In this document: piece after piece, positions 46,183-56,269 of the stretch
How the letters are laid out: every line of letters starts with the position of its first letter
How positions within the stretch are numbered: the first letter of the stretch is position 1
Assembly: GCA_922989275.2 (NCBI GenBank)
Contig: OV277856.1
Span: forward strand, 56,181,358-56,245,357
Direction: 5' to 3'
Length of the DNA: 64,000 nucleotides
DNA from: Gari tellinella
Lineage: Eukaryota > Mollusca > Bivalvia > Cardiida > Psammobiidae
Made by a program: the position numbers and the translations under genes
Notes under the pieces: model-generated
Seen by the model: only the letters and a program-made list of their open reading frames with translations
Databases searched by the model: none
Told to the model about the DNA's origin: nothing

Positions 46183-46303
46183 CCCCCCCCCCCCCCCCCC
46201 CCAAAAAAAAACCAATAATTTAAACAAAAGGAGTAGAAGAAAACAGTGTCATTATGGTTAACATGTTTATCTTTGCCATTGAACCCCCCCCCCCCCCCCC
46301 CCC
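46183..46303 (+). repeat. Two 20-nt C tracts, each followed by an A run
   Basis: C20 at 46183-46202 followed by A9, and C20 at 46284-46303 followed by A5, 81 bases apart. About 430 bases from the lectin-like gene's first exon, inside its intron 1. Confidence 0.92.
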
Positions 46304-46417
46304 AAAAAGTGATGCTGGATCTGTGCATGAACAGTGTAGATCCATTTTTCAGAAGCCTCTGAAATGTGAATATGGGTTAACACCCCTTAAGTGTCAATGT
46401 AGACTAGTTATATGTCC

Positions 46418-46619
46418 AGGGCTGCCATTTCTCCGGATTTTTCCTAAATCTTCGGATTTTTTCCCAGGTTATGGTAGCTTAAAGCAGGCTGAAAGTAAAG
46501 CAGAATTGTCAACAAAACAAGAAAAAGGCTATAAGGTAAAGGTACGATTCGTAAAATCGCAATTGAAAAATGTAAATTTGTAAATCTTAGGATTTTTCAT
46601 GTCAACTTATGGCAGCCCT
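46418..46619 (+). mobile_element. Family N hAT-like element carrying an A core piece
   Basis: AGGGCTGCCATTTCTCCGGA to CAACTTATGGCAGCCCT, flanks ATATGTCC and GTATGTCA (6 of 8). The interior contains GGTAGCTTAAAGCAGGCTGA, AAGTAAAGCAGAA and AAAAGGCTATAAGGTAAAGG, which are family A sequences. Confidence 0.75.
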
Positions 46620-46730
46620 GTATGTCAGAAAATGGATCAGTCCATTTGAAGCATTGTAAGAGTCTTATTGTGTGACTGTTACAGCATTGTTCTACACACC
46701 TCACACCTGTACATTACGCGACTGTCTTAC

Positions 46731-46779
46731 CTAGGTGAACAAGTCCAACAGCTAGCAGGCCAAACAGTATTAAATCCAT
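46731..46779 (-). CDS. Exon 1 of secreted lectin-like gene (signal peptide)
   Basis: Reading leftwards, ATG at 46779 opens 16 codons, MDLILFGLLAVGLVHL, a short charged start and a hydrophobic run typical of a secretory signal peptide. The exon ends with one base of the next codon before a consensus donor GTAAGA at 46730. That phase-1 end fits the phase-1 acceptor at 35681. It is too short to be found by ORF length; I chose it because signal peptide, donor and phase all agree. Upstream sequence (46780-47317) would hold the 5' UTR and promoter; an inverted CCAAT (ATTGG) lies near 46912 but no clear TATA box is placed. Pairing with the next exon is inference, 11 kb away. Confidence 0.6.
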
Positions 46780-47317
46780 GACATTTACACAAAGTCATAC
46801 GTATAAATCCCTTTAGTTATTCTGACACACAAGCATTGTGTCCGACAGTTGTAAGTCAACGGACATTCCTTCACTCGAACTTAATTCCGCCTAGCTTAGC
46901 GATTGGTGTTCGCAAACTGTCACTGGCGCTGGTATTCCATTGCACTTTATGGGTTTTCATTCACTCTGGCTCGTTATCCGAATGTTCCTGAGACGGTTTT
47001 GATAAAAGATATCCAAGTTGCATGTGTGTATTTGGGTTGAACTGGTCAGTGTGGAAACGGTAAATTGAAACACCTTGATCAAAGCCTTCTCAACTAACAA
47101 CCTGTCCACGATCGTCAACCAGCCGGTGTCAATAATAATTACTATAACGTGACAAATGGCAGCAGGTAAAAGCGCTTTCTAGCTAGTCCACTCCAATGTA
47201 GTACCTTACCTGCACAATAGAAATACGACAACGAAATAAAAAAAGGTTCTTTTAAAGTAACCAAATATCGATGGATATGCATACGTAGGCTTAATGTGAA
47301 TTTCTCGTCTAAATAAA
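46780..47317 (-). promoter_or_regulatory. Probable 5' UTR and promoter region of the lectin-like gene
   Basis: About 540 bases upstream of the signal-peptide ATG with none of the hairpin elements that crowd the rest of the window. An inverted CCAAT box lies at about 46912 (ATTGG on the plus strand). I cannot place a TATA box or start site. The absence of insertions is what one expects of a functional promoter but is only circumstantial. Confidence 0.3.
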
Positions 47318-47533
47318 GTTGAACTTCGATATCTCGAACTCGGTTATGTGAGGAACGTATATGAAATATATACGTTCCTGGTTATGTTGAACATACCCGT
47401 ACTTCAAAGTTAAAAAGTGGCTGAGTTTGAAATACGGTTATGTTTGACTTATCCGAGCAGGAAATAAAGCAATCCATGTGTCGACAAATCGAATAGTCGA
47501 ATAAAGCGAGTTCGAGATGTCGAAGCTCGACTG
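47318..47533 (-). mobile_element. Family G TA element
   Basis: Inverted ends GTTGAACTTCGATATCTCGA and TCGAGATGTCGAAGCTCGAC; central GTACTTCAAAGTTAAAAAGT with complement. A 30-bp hairpin has inserted at 47350-47379. Confidence 0.76.
47350..47379. mobile_element. 30-bp hairpin insertion with perfect 8-bp duplication
   Basis: GAGGAACGTATAT, loop GAAAT, ATATACGTTCCT: a 12-bp perfect stem. GGTTATGT stands at 47342-47349 and again at 47380-47387, whereas the surrounding G family reads it once. It therefore inserted like a hAT-type element, although it is only 30 bases long. Confidence 0.75.
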
Positions 47534-47781
47534 TACAACTAATGACATGTTTTCTAATTAAAACTTTACTGTCAAATATTTAAAATTCACGCATAAGACT
47601 TGAACTTGACAATTTCAGTTTCTAATAAAGTCTAGTCTATTTTTGACAACAGTAAAACCTTTCTATTGCGACCACTGAATTGTATTACTGTAATTATTAG
47701 GTGTTTACGACAGGTGACTGATTAAAGCAAGGTGACAGTAAAACAGAAAGCTCCTCACGGAGTTTTCTGTTTTACTGTCAC

Positions 47782-47809
47782 CAGGAACGTATATCAAATA
47801 CACGTTCCT
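47782..47809. mobile_element. Second mini-hairpin insertion (28 bp)
   Basis: CAGGAACGTATATCAAATAC, ACGTTCCT, flanked by ACTGTCAC and GCTGTCAC (7 of 8). Uninterrupted F copies read this only once. Same sequence type as 47350-47379 in an unrelated host element. Confidence 0.72.
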
Positions 47810-47823
47810 GCTGTCACATTGCT

Positions 47824-48074
47824 TTAACTCTTTCCTCCCTAAAACTTCAAATGGACAATCCCAGTTTCCATTTTAGTCTAGTCCATTTCTGACTTTTAAG
47901 GGTTGTTTTTGTCAATGTTTTGCATTATGACAAACAGTGAATACCCAGATCAGAGGGCTCCTTACGGAGCCCTCTGATCTGGGTCTTCACTGTTTGCATA
48001 GGACTAGTGCACTTATCACATGTATACTGTTTGAAAAGGACGCCTATATGCGGGACTAGGGTTCAAAGGGTTAA
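47824..48074 (+). mobile_element. Family B TTAA element nested in F
   Basis: TTAACTCTTTCCTCCCTAAA to GGTTCAAAGGGTTAA, hairpin 47931-47998. Host site CATTGCT-TTAA-GCTGTCCC. Confidence 0.88.
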
Positions 48075-48469
48075 GCTGTCCCCTGTCTTTTATACAATCA
48101 ATTAGCCTTCGTTTTAGTAGTCGGAATAGAGAGGTTTTACTGTATTTTGATTGTGTGTTGGGCTTTTTATTTAGAATTTATTGTAAGACGTTAAACATTG
48201 CAGACCATGACCGGGCGTCTCCTATGAGCCCTCTGATGCTCTGACCAGGGTCTACATTGTGTGCATATAGCAAGTATACTTTATACAAGTACACTAGTTG
48301 TAAGTGAGGCATATACTCGTTGCTAGGGTTGAATGGGCTAACCCGTTGTTCTACAAAACTTCAACTGGAGAATTCCAGATTGCAATTGACTGGAGTCTAA
48401 TTTTTACTATTTGTGGTTGTTCTCAAAATAAATATTTTTCAAACTGCAAACAGTAAACGACAACTTGAG

Positions 48470-48795
48470 CTCTTACCCAATACCTCATAGCTTGTTTCTA
48501 GTTTTGATGACACGTGAAGCGTTAAAACTCTTTGAACCCTAGTCCCGCATATAGGTGTCCTTTTCAAACAGAGTACGTGATGAGTACACTTGTCTTATGC
48601 AAACAGTGTATACCCTGATCAGAGGGCTCCTGTGGGAGCCCTCTGATCAGGGTCTTAACTGTTGGTCATTTTGACATAAATGGTAAAAATCAACCCTATA
48701 AAGTCAAAAATGGACTAGACTAAATTGAAAATTAGAATTGTCCATTTGAGGTTTCAGGGAGGAAAAGGTTAAATAAAGCAGGCTGTCTGTATCCA
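48470..48795 (+). mobile_element. Family A remnant hosting a B element
   Basis: A left part ACCTCATAGCTTGTTTCTAG before, ATAAAGCAGGCTG after. The B copy (48522-48772) runs CTCTTTGAACCCTAGTCCCG to TTTCAGGGAGGAAAAGGTTAA. Another decayed B lies at 48190-48345. Confidence 0.72.
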
Positions 48796-48861
48796 AACTT
48801 CTTACTGATATGCATAGCTTCTCATTTAGAAAAACAATGCGGGCTCAGCGGTCCTGAATAT

Positions 48862-49266
48862 ACCGTGGGAATACGTTATTCCTTACCGTTTAAACGAATA
48901 TAAAGGCAATCGCAATGAATTAAAATGTACAACTGGAAGTTATTTGAAAAACTATGTCGCTCATTTTAATCCATGGCAAACAGTTCTGCGCGGTAATTTC
49001 AGGATACACTCGGCAACAAATACAGGCTTTCTGTAGATACAGTGGTGAAAACGTTATTCTTCTCAATAAACGCGTTTACGCTTGCTATTATTTCCAATTG
49101 CAAACAGTTTGAAGACAGATCAGACGCCGGGTAATCCGGTGTCTGATCAGGCTCCAAACTGTTTGCCACCAAGATAAAAAATTAAGTCCAAAAATTGCAC
49201 TTGTCTACGTTTTAGTGTATGCGTTTCGTTTCGTTTAAACGGGAAAGAATAACAGATTCTCCACTG
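48862..49266 (+). mobile_element. Family E copies, one decayed and one complete
   Basis: 48862-49020 is a fragment. 49040-49266 runs CAGTGGTGAAAACGTTATTC to CAGATTCTCCACTG with TA on both sides and hairpin GTTTGAAGACAGATCAGACG / CGCC GGGTAATCCGG apex. Confidence 0.76.
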
Positions 49267-49277
49267 TATGTGTGGTA

Positions 49278-49759
49278 CAGTTGAGAAGACGTTATTCTTT
49301 CCCAATCAACACGTTTCTCCATGATTTCAATTGCAAGACAGTTTGAAACCGGATCAGACGACGAGTAACCCGGCGTCTGATCTGGCTCCAAACTGTTTGC
49401 CACTCAGGTAAAAATGAGCTGTCCCCACATTTTCAAATGCTGATTGTCTTTTTCAACATTTTATTGGTTTTCGTTTAAATTCGTTTAACCCTTCCCTCCT
49501 TGAAAACTTAAGTGGACAATTCTAGTTTTCAATTTAGTCCGGACCTTTTTTCACTTGTTGGGTTGATTTTTACAATAGCCTATTTGTCAAAATGACAAAC
49601 AGTGAAGACTCTGATCAGATGGCTCCTTTAGGAGCAGGTTCTACACTGTTTACATGGGACAAGTATATTCCTCACAGGTACACTGTTTGCAAATGACGCT
49701 TATATGCGTAACTAGGGTTCAAAGAGTTAAACGGGAGAATTATAACGTCTTCTCCACTG
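49278..49759 (+). mobile_element. Family E TA element hosting a B element
   Basis: CAGTTGAGAAGACGTTATTC to CGTCTTCTCCACTG. The B copy (49495-49730) is at the TTAA in CGTTTAAACGGG of the E tail, restored as CG-TTTAA-ACGGG. Confidence 0.82.
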
Positions 49760-50139
49760 TAAGAAGCATTTACATTCAAATTTATACAGGGCCGAGGCAT
49801 TTTGTTGATTTATATTCAAGCAACAATAGCGATAGTAGCATTGTGTGATGTCTTATTGTCATTAACTAAGACATACTCGACTCCCCAGGAACTTGAAAAC
49901 ACATCAGTAAACTCATCATTTAGAACAATTTTCAGAACAAAAGTATTATTTCGCCAGGTCTGTGAGAAGATAGACAATTAAAATGTCAGACAAAACCACT
50001 AATTGTCTGGAACCGGGATTCGGTGCAGCTAAAAAGGGAAATGCTTTTCAAAAAGATTACCTAGGGATTTCTGAAATTATGGCATAAGAAAGAGATAAGA
50101 GGTCTGCGATAATCGCTTCAGCCGCTGTACAGTGGAGAA

Positions 50140-50348
50140 TCTGTTATTCTTTCCCAATAAACGCGTTTACGCTAAAACTATTATTTGCAGTGCAAACAGT
50201 TTGGAGCCAGGTCAGGCTCCAAACTGTTTGCCACTCAGATCAACATGAATTATCAGAATTGTCTAAAAGTTGTTCTTTTCTACGTTTTAGTGCTTTGCGT
50301 TTGCGTACGTTTGCGTTTAAACGGGAAAGAATAACAGATTATCCACTG
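50140..50348 (+). mobile_element. Family E TA element
   Basis: CAGTGGAGAATCTGTTATTC to CAGATTATCCACTG; the hairpin is shortened to GTTTGGAGCCAGGTCAGGCT with complement. A decayed B follows at 50385-50612. Confidence 0.82.
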
Positions 50349-51474
50349 TATTATGAACTGAAATATAGAAAGTTAATTTATTCACCCGGTTACTTCAAAT
50401 GGACAGTTTCAGTTTCTAATAAAATCTAGTTGATTTTTGCCTATTTAGGACTCTTTTTTCAATTTATAGCAAATTGACAAACAGTGAAACCCTGATCAGG
50501 GGAGTCCTCTGATCTGGGTCTGCACTGTTTGCCGCATCATTGGACAAGTGTACTCTTCACAAGTACATGCTTTGTAAAGTACGAATATACTCGTCGCTAG
50601 GGCTCAAAATTCAACGCTAACAAACGTGGGTATTGTAGTGTATATTGTTAAGGAGTATGTCGATTTGGATGCATCCTGCATTCAGTACTACAATGAGTAT
50701 TATTAAAGAAAAACAATTAAACCCCTTAGAATTTCCAAAACCACCAAACAAATAAAACACTAAATGCAGGATTGATTGATTGTATGTATGTAGAGCAAAT
50801 GAAGCAGAACAAAACTTAAGGAAGAATCAAGTTTATATTGAAAGATGTTATTGTGTGTTACTAGTCCAAACTGTTCGCAAAGTCGACTTTATGCGACTTC
50901 GGCACTGAAAGGGTTAAAATACAGTCAACTTTATGCTAACCGACCATTCATTTCAGGAGAATAGATGTCCTTATTAAACCCTTTACTCCCGATGATAGAT
51001 AATCATTACACGCATTTAATGTATTCCCCTACTGAAGGAAATACATGTAGTTCCAATTTATACAGTCATGACTATTGACTATACACCGACATAAGTCTCC
51101 GAATTTAGAAACAGGCTATGGAGTCAAGAGTCAAAGACAGATGAAAGCTGAAAGCAGGGTAAACTCATTACAAAGAGAAAATTTCTGCATTGATTTCCCC
51201 TGCAGTAAGCAATCACTGCTTTTAAAGAACACCATTTAATTTAATGGTCGCTTGTCCTTTGAATGCTTGCAGCGAAATCGTGCAACCAGAGAAAGATGCC
51301 TCATTATGTGGTGTCTCATCGGGAGTCAGACTGTTTGATGCTCTGATATTTTTTTTCTATATTTGTTGAAAATTCTATTTTTTTTTAAAAATAGCAGCCG
51401 ACAATATTACTTTGCGTGCAAAGAGTTAATGTAAGATTGACTGCAGTGTCAAACATTGGAACTAAAAGTTACTA

Positions 51475-51720
51475 CAGTGGAGAATCTGTTATTCTTTCCT
51501 GTTTAAACACAAACGTACGCAAACGCAAAGCACTAAAACGTAGAAAAGAACAACGTTTGGACAATTCTGATAATTCTTGTTTATCTTGGTGGCAAACAGT
51601 TTGGAGCCTGATCAGACGCCGGGTTACCCGGCGTCCGATCTGGCTCCAAACTGTTTGCACTGTAAATAATAGTTTTAGCGTAAACGCGTTTATTGGGAAA
51701 GAATAACAGATTCTCCACTG
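51475..51720 (-). mobile_element. Family E TA element
   Basis: CAGTGGAGAATCTGTTATTC to CAGATTCTCCACTG, TA outside, hairpin apex CCGGGTTACCCGG. Nearly identical to 12559-12814, so recently active. D and A remnants fill 50975-51430. Confidence 0.87.
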
Positions 51721-52264
51721 TATGGACAAACACTGCTGTGTCATTACTTCACCTTTGTATATCTAAAATTGAAACATTCCAGCAAACAAATAGAGTTCAT
51801 TGCAATGTCCAGACATAAATGGGTTAATCCTTTTATGCCTATCGTTCACTGCTGTTGCTGCAAAAGTAGACATTAGCAAACTGTAGGACTGATGAGACGT
51901 CGCAATGTGTGGGGTCTCGTCAGGGTCGGCAGTGTTTGCTATTTCATACGAAATAATCTACTGTAAAAAGTAACTACAGACCATGGACAGTGTCGTTAGA
52001 TCACACATGTATTGATATTAACATTTTGTTCGCAGTTGGCGAATTTGCTCTTACGATTGAAAACAGTTTGGATATTAATTATATATATACACGTTGGCCT
52101 ACCTAAAATGTTACATTTTAATGACGGGCCTATTTATAGACCTAGATTCAGATGTTTTAATTCCAAATTCAGCGTAAAACAGTTACCTGGCAGACAACCC
52201 TTGCATAAAAATATAGATATTACAGATTGGATTAGCGCCCTTGGAGTGTTTACAGTTCAAAGTA

Positions 52265-52619
52265 CAGTGTTCCCTCTCTAAAACGACACTCAGTGGGAGA
52301 CAAAACATGTGTGCGTTGTTCGGAGGGAGTCGTTATAGGGAGGGAATTGGCTTACATTTGCAAACAGCTATGAATCCAGATCAGACGCCGCGTGACGCGG
52401 CGTCTGATCTGGATTCAAGCTGTTTGTCACTCGTAATTAAGATTTTTTCTGTCAAAATGTCTATTATGTAACTGAGAAAACAGCAGACGACAATTTTAAG
52501 CAGACAATATAGCAGACGAGAAAAAGAAGGACAAATTTGTTTTGTTTGGGAAACAACGGCAAGTGTCGTTGTTAGGAGGGAATCGTTGTTGGGAGGACCG
52601 TTGTAGAGAGGGAACGCTG
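52265..52619 (+). mobile_element. Family J TA element (355 bp)
   Basis: CAGTGTTCCCTCTCTAAAAC to GTAGAGAGGGAACGCTG with TA outside. The centre is GCAAACAGCTATGAATCCAG, apex CGCCGCGTGACGCGGCG, complement: the D/E core between different ends. Confidence 0.84.
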
Positions 52620-52773
52620 TAGTTCGGTTGATCTCAATCATCAATGTGCGCTTAACCATGCTTAGCAAACATTTTTGATTCAAGCTATATACGCCGTGGC
52701 AAATGGCGTCTGATCAGTCTGACTCACCCTGAACAAGAGTAGACGACAAAATTACTCAATGTTCAAAGAGTTA

Positions 52774-53019
52774 CATTGGAGAATCTGTTATTCTTTCCCA
52801 ATAAACGCGTTTACGCTAAAACTATTATTTGCAGTGCAAACAGTTTGGAGCCAGATCAGATGCCGGGTTACCCGGCGTCTGATCAGGCTCCAAATTGTTT
52901 GCTACCAAGATAAACAAGAATTATCAGAATTGTCCAAAAGTTGTTCTTTTCTACGTTTTAGTGCTTTGCATTTGCGTACGTTTGCGTTTAAACGGGAAAT
53001 AATAACAGATTCTCCACTG
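52774..53019 (+). mobile_element. Family E TA element
   Basis: CATTGGAGAATCTGTTATTC to CAGATTCTCCACTG, hairpin GTTTGGAGCCAGATCAGATG / CCGGGTTACCCGG apex. A decayed E occupies 53150-53343. Confidence 0.85.
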
Positions 53020-53439
53020 TATATGCGTTTGACAGAAAATGAGTTCATTGACAATCTTCAATGAAGAAAGTGTAAGAAAGCAGCGGGTTGACAAGGAACT
53101 TAGTCCATTGCCCTAAGTACTATAGAATACGCATTTTCACACCTCTAATTTAGTATAAACTTAGATTTGTGGCACGTAACTATGTTCATTACAAACAGTT
53201 TGATGTCCGATCGGACGCCGGGTTACTGTTTGCCACTCAATTAAAAATGAGTTGTCCATCTTTTTTATAAAAAGCTATATTTTACATATTTTATTAGCTT
53301 GCCTTTCCGTTTAAACGGAAAAGAAAAACGTCATCTCCACTGTACCAGTCAGAGAACACGTTGAAAACTGTCAGGAGTCCTCCTCATCAGAGTCATCATC
53401 AATAGAGCACAGGGCCCTCTCTCCACATCGACACCCAAA

Positions 53440-53745
53440 GTCGTTATATATAGGGAGGAAAAATGGCTTACATTTGCAAACAGCTCGGTTCCAGATCAGA
53501 CACCGCGTCACGCGGAGTCTGGTCTGGATTCAAGCGGTTTGTCACTCGTCACTATGTTTTTTCTTTTTGTCAGAATGTCCAATTTGTGACTTTTAGAAAA
53601 ACAGCAGACGACAATTTTAAGCAGACGCTATTACAGACGTGAAAAGAGTGGACATAATTGCCTTGTTTTGGGGAACAGCGGTGAGCGTTGATGTAAGGAG
53701 GGAATTGTTGTTCAGAGGGCCGTTGTATATAGGAAGGGAGCACTG
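53440..53745 (+). mobile_element. Family J TA element, left end missing
   Basis: Starts inside the element at GTCGTTATATATAGGGAGG, core CAAACAGCTCGGTTCCAGAT / CACCGCGTCACGCGGAG, right end AAGGGAGCACTG. Confidence 0.78.
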
Positions 53746-53923
53746 TAGTTGCCATTACAATATGCATAATAGTTATTCAGGTTTCCATCTAGAACTCATT
53801 CAGAAGTGTCTTTTACGTTGTCTTTGGCAATACGTTTCGAGTTCTGTGAATTTTCGTTGACTGTTTGATGGTTCTGGTGCTCCCACGCATGTCCATCATA
53901 TTCGAGTTTGAATGTTTGCCCTT

Positions 53924-54016
53924 ATTGAAGAAGAACAAGAAGAAGAACAAGAAGAAGAAGAAGAACAAAAACAAGAACAAGAAGTCAAGTCAAATCAAGT
54001 CAAGTCAAGTCAAGTA
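53924..54016 (+). repeat. GAA/CAA-rich microsatellite followed by TCAAG pentamers
   Basis: (GAAGAACAA)n-like sequence to 53982, then AAGTCAAATCAAGTCAAGTC. The pentamer is the same as the LINE tail at 32498, so a LINE tail may sit here too, reading rightwards as ATATTTATTTATAGAGTAAG. Confidence 0.7.
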
Positions 54017-54706
54017 ATATTTATTTATAGAGTAAGTTTGACAAACATGGTAAAACAAGCTCTAGTGGGCTTTTAAAGCCGACTTAAACATATCAATACA
54101 TATTAAGACATACATAATTTAAATAAGTGACATTGTAATAATTAAAGTGCATACCTCATTACACAAAGTCCAAGCATAAATAGATCTATATAATCTAAAA
54201 TAAATTATTGAAAGACATTAAAGACAGAATTATACAGTAACACTGAATAATTCCGTGCATTAAATAAAGCAGCATCCTATATAGAAGAAGAACAACAAGA
54301 AGGGGGAGCAGAAGAAGGAGAGTATGTACCGTACGACCTTCTCCGTGTTCATTTAACATTTCATTATCCAGATGGCCATTTAGATTTTTAAAATAAAGTA
54401 ACCAAAGCAGAAAAAATATGACGTAGGGAGGCTACATCCCGTTTTGTCCCGAATTATAGTCCGCTTTGTGCAGTGGTGTCCTGAAAAAACATGGCCCTTT
54501 CAGGTGTTGGGTGTTTCGGCCTTAAAATGACACAAGAACAATATGATTTTGCATATTTTACGAGAAATAAATATTTTTTATAGGCATTAATTTTTGTAGA
54601 CAATATAACATTGATTTAAAAACACCGAATCGCAAAAAAGTGGGCACATAAAATACGATATAGTTTGATTACGTAAATGCGAAGGACGAAATTGACTTAG
54701 ACTTGG
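54017..54706. other. Upstream region of the oligopeptidase gene
   Basis: 54017-54300 looks like repeat sequence beside the pentamer tail, and 54400-54706 is AT-rich without hairpin families. No TATA box is needed with a TISU start and none is evident near 54670-54700. Confidence 0.35.
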
Positions 54707-54718
54707 GAAGATGGCGGC
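54707..54718 (+). promoter_or_regulatory. TISU / YY1-type start element
   Basis: GAAGATGGCGGC at the start codon matches SAASATGGCGGC at every position. In animals this element couples YY1-dependent initiation to translation of very short 5' UTRs and is common in mitochondrial and housekeeping genes, which suits the protein. It implies transcription starting within about 5-30 bases upstream and no need for a TATA box. The match is seen; the function is inferred. Confidence 0.7.
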
Positions 54719-54826
54719 CTCCATAGTAAATGGTTGTCGTCGGTTCTTACATAATTCCACAAGACTTCGGTGGCGTGACAGGCTTTCTAGAAACTATGCA
54801 TCGTCATCAGGGGCTTATTTTGTATT
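54711..54826 (+). CDS. Exon 1 of M3-family oligopeptidase (OpdA-like), mitochondrial leader
   Basis: ATG at 54711 opens 38 codons plus two bases before a GTACGT donor at 54827. The start MAASIVNGCRRFLHNSTRLR is rich in Arg, Ser and Thr and free of acidic residues until Asp23, as expected of a mitochondrial presequence. The start codon is fixed by a perfect TISU element. The last residues (AYFVF across the junction) run into LPEVPLDTKETNP in exon 2. The leader resembles those of animal homologues annotated as oligopeptidase A, which is recollection rather than a search. Confidence 0.62.
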
Positions 54827-56269
54827 GTACGTTTGTTTCATTTTGTTAGTGTTTGATTTATTCGGTTGATCCTCACCAAAATAAAGCTCACAATTTGAGT
54901 CTCCTTGGAACGTGATCTTCAAAGTTTGGTCGCATTGCAGTTTGTAACTAGGACCAGAGCTTCAGACACAAAAATGGTTTTTCTTTTCCTTAAATCGTTA
55001 TTTATTCATTAAACCCGTTGATGTCACTTCTCATTAGACTCGTCTCTTTCAGACGATTTTGTTGAGTAGTAGCCTGGAACCCCATGATACCGGTGTACGT
55101 AGTGTTTACGTTACGATAATCAAATAGATAATAACTCACCTGGTTTAAATTTAATGTTCACCTTTTGGAGGACGTGCATGCTATCAGGAAATGCTAAAAT
55201 TTGATAAAATATAAGTCTTTGGTTATTTTCATAACAATTGTTTAGTCCCCTACTTGTACTGCAGACGCAAAGGGGAATCACTCCATGGTACCGGTGTAAT
55301 GTCTAAAACAATCAATGGTATGGAAGCCAGTATGTAACATAATGTCGAACATTCATCAAAGCAATGTTACAGGCTTATCTACAAATTTGAACTAAATTAA
55401 AGTAGTTCAGAACGTAATAATACCATATAAATAGGAGAAACTGTAAGTCTACAACATTTTTAATGAAAAAAAAAATCACATTAGTATCGTATCTAGATCG
55501 ATCTTTTTTCTCTTAATTTTTCTTTCTTTTTCCGAGAAATCCTTAAAAATGATAATGAAAACATTTTAAATAAAAAGTTATATCTCAATCTAGGCCTAGA
55601 CCATTTTCTTTCGATATTTGTCTTGAAAAAATACAAAAATGTGTGAATGAATTATCTAATCAACAGGTTTAGCTCTACGTAACATATCAAGCAATGTTCC
55701 GTTTGTTACACCATACCAAAAATACATTTCCCGCCACTTCCGGTTGGCATGGTGTCACGTGATTATTTCGGAGAACAATAATGACGTCATACGTGTCAAA
55801 GTCGCTTTCAGAAAATAAACAAAGTATTGTGTATGTGTAGTAGTTTGAAGGAATGGTTAAACATAGAGAAATTGTATCTCAAATACATTTTAAAGGTAAC
55901 ACGTTCATTTAATGTTAATAATCAGTTTATTCTCTTTGCACTTTCGTATTTTCAATGCAGCGAAAAGAGGTGCCCATTTTCAAAAAGTATCGGCAGCTCG
56001 TGTGGAGCTCGTGACAAAATAGCATGCGATTTGTGAAATACACCGGTACCATGGAGCCACCGGTATCATGGGGTCCCACTATAACACCATAGGCTGATAA
56101 TAAATTGGTGCTGGAATGAGTGACAAAATGTTGGATTTGTTAAGTTTTCATACTCATCTTGAGCCCAGCAGTGCCATGCAAATTCCCATTGCCAGTCTTG
56201 CATAAAGAATGACAGAGTGAAAGATAGAGAGTGTATACACCGATTTACAGTTCAGCCTGTTCTATTTTT
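54827..56269. other. Intron 1 sequence, few recognisable elements
   Basis: Contains a decayed C remnant split around 54985-55075 and 56080-56165 (ACTTCTCATTAGACTCGTCT; GAATGAGTGACAAAATGTTG) with about 1 kb between the parts. This suggests an insertion bounded by CCATGATACCGGTGTA at 55082 and its approximate complement at 56042-56075. Confidence 0.4.

Larger units (their letters stand above)
47650..48143 (+). mobile_element. Family F TA element with B and a mini-hairpin inside
   Basis: ACAGTAAAACCTTTCTATTG to TAGAGAGGTTTTACTGTA. The F hairpin (GTGACAGTAAAACAGAAAGC) has a 28-bp hairpin in its right arm and a B copy at the following TTAA. Confidence 0.84.

Noticed and set aside
46254..46583. 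109-codon frame beginning MVNMFIFAIEPPPPPPP
   Set aside because: Proline run is the C tract; the rest is family N and A sequence.
51472..53064. Open frames of 90-101 codons with SFPINAFTLKLLF and KQELSELSKSCSFLRFSA
   Set aside because: The same translation appears at each E copy on alternating strands; it is the E element read through, with no selection evident.
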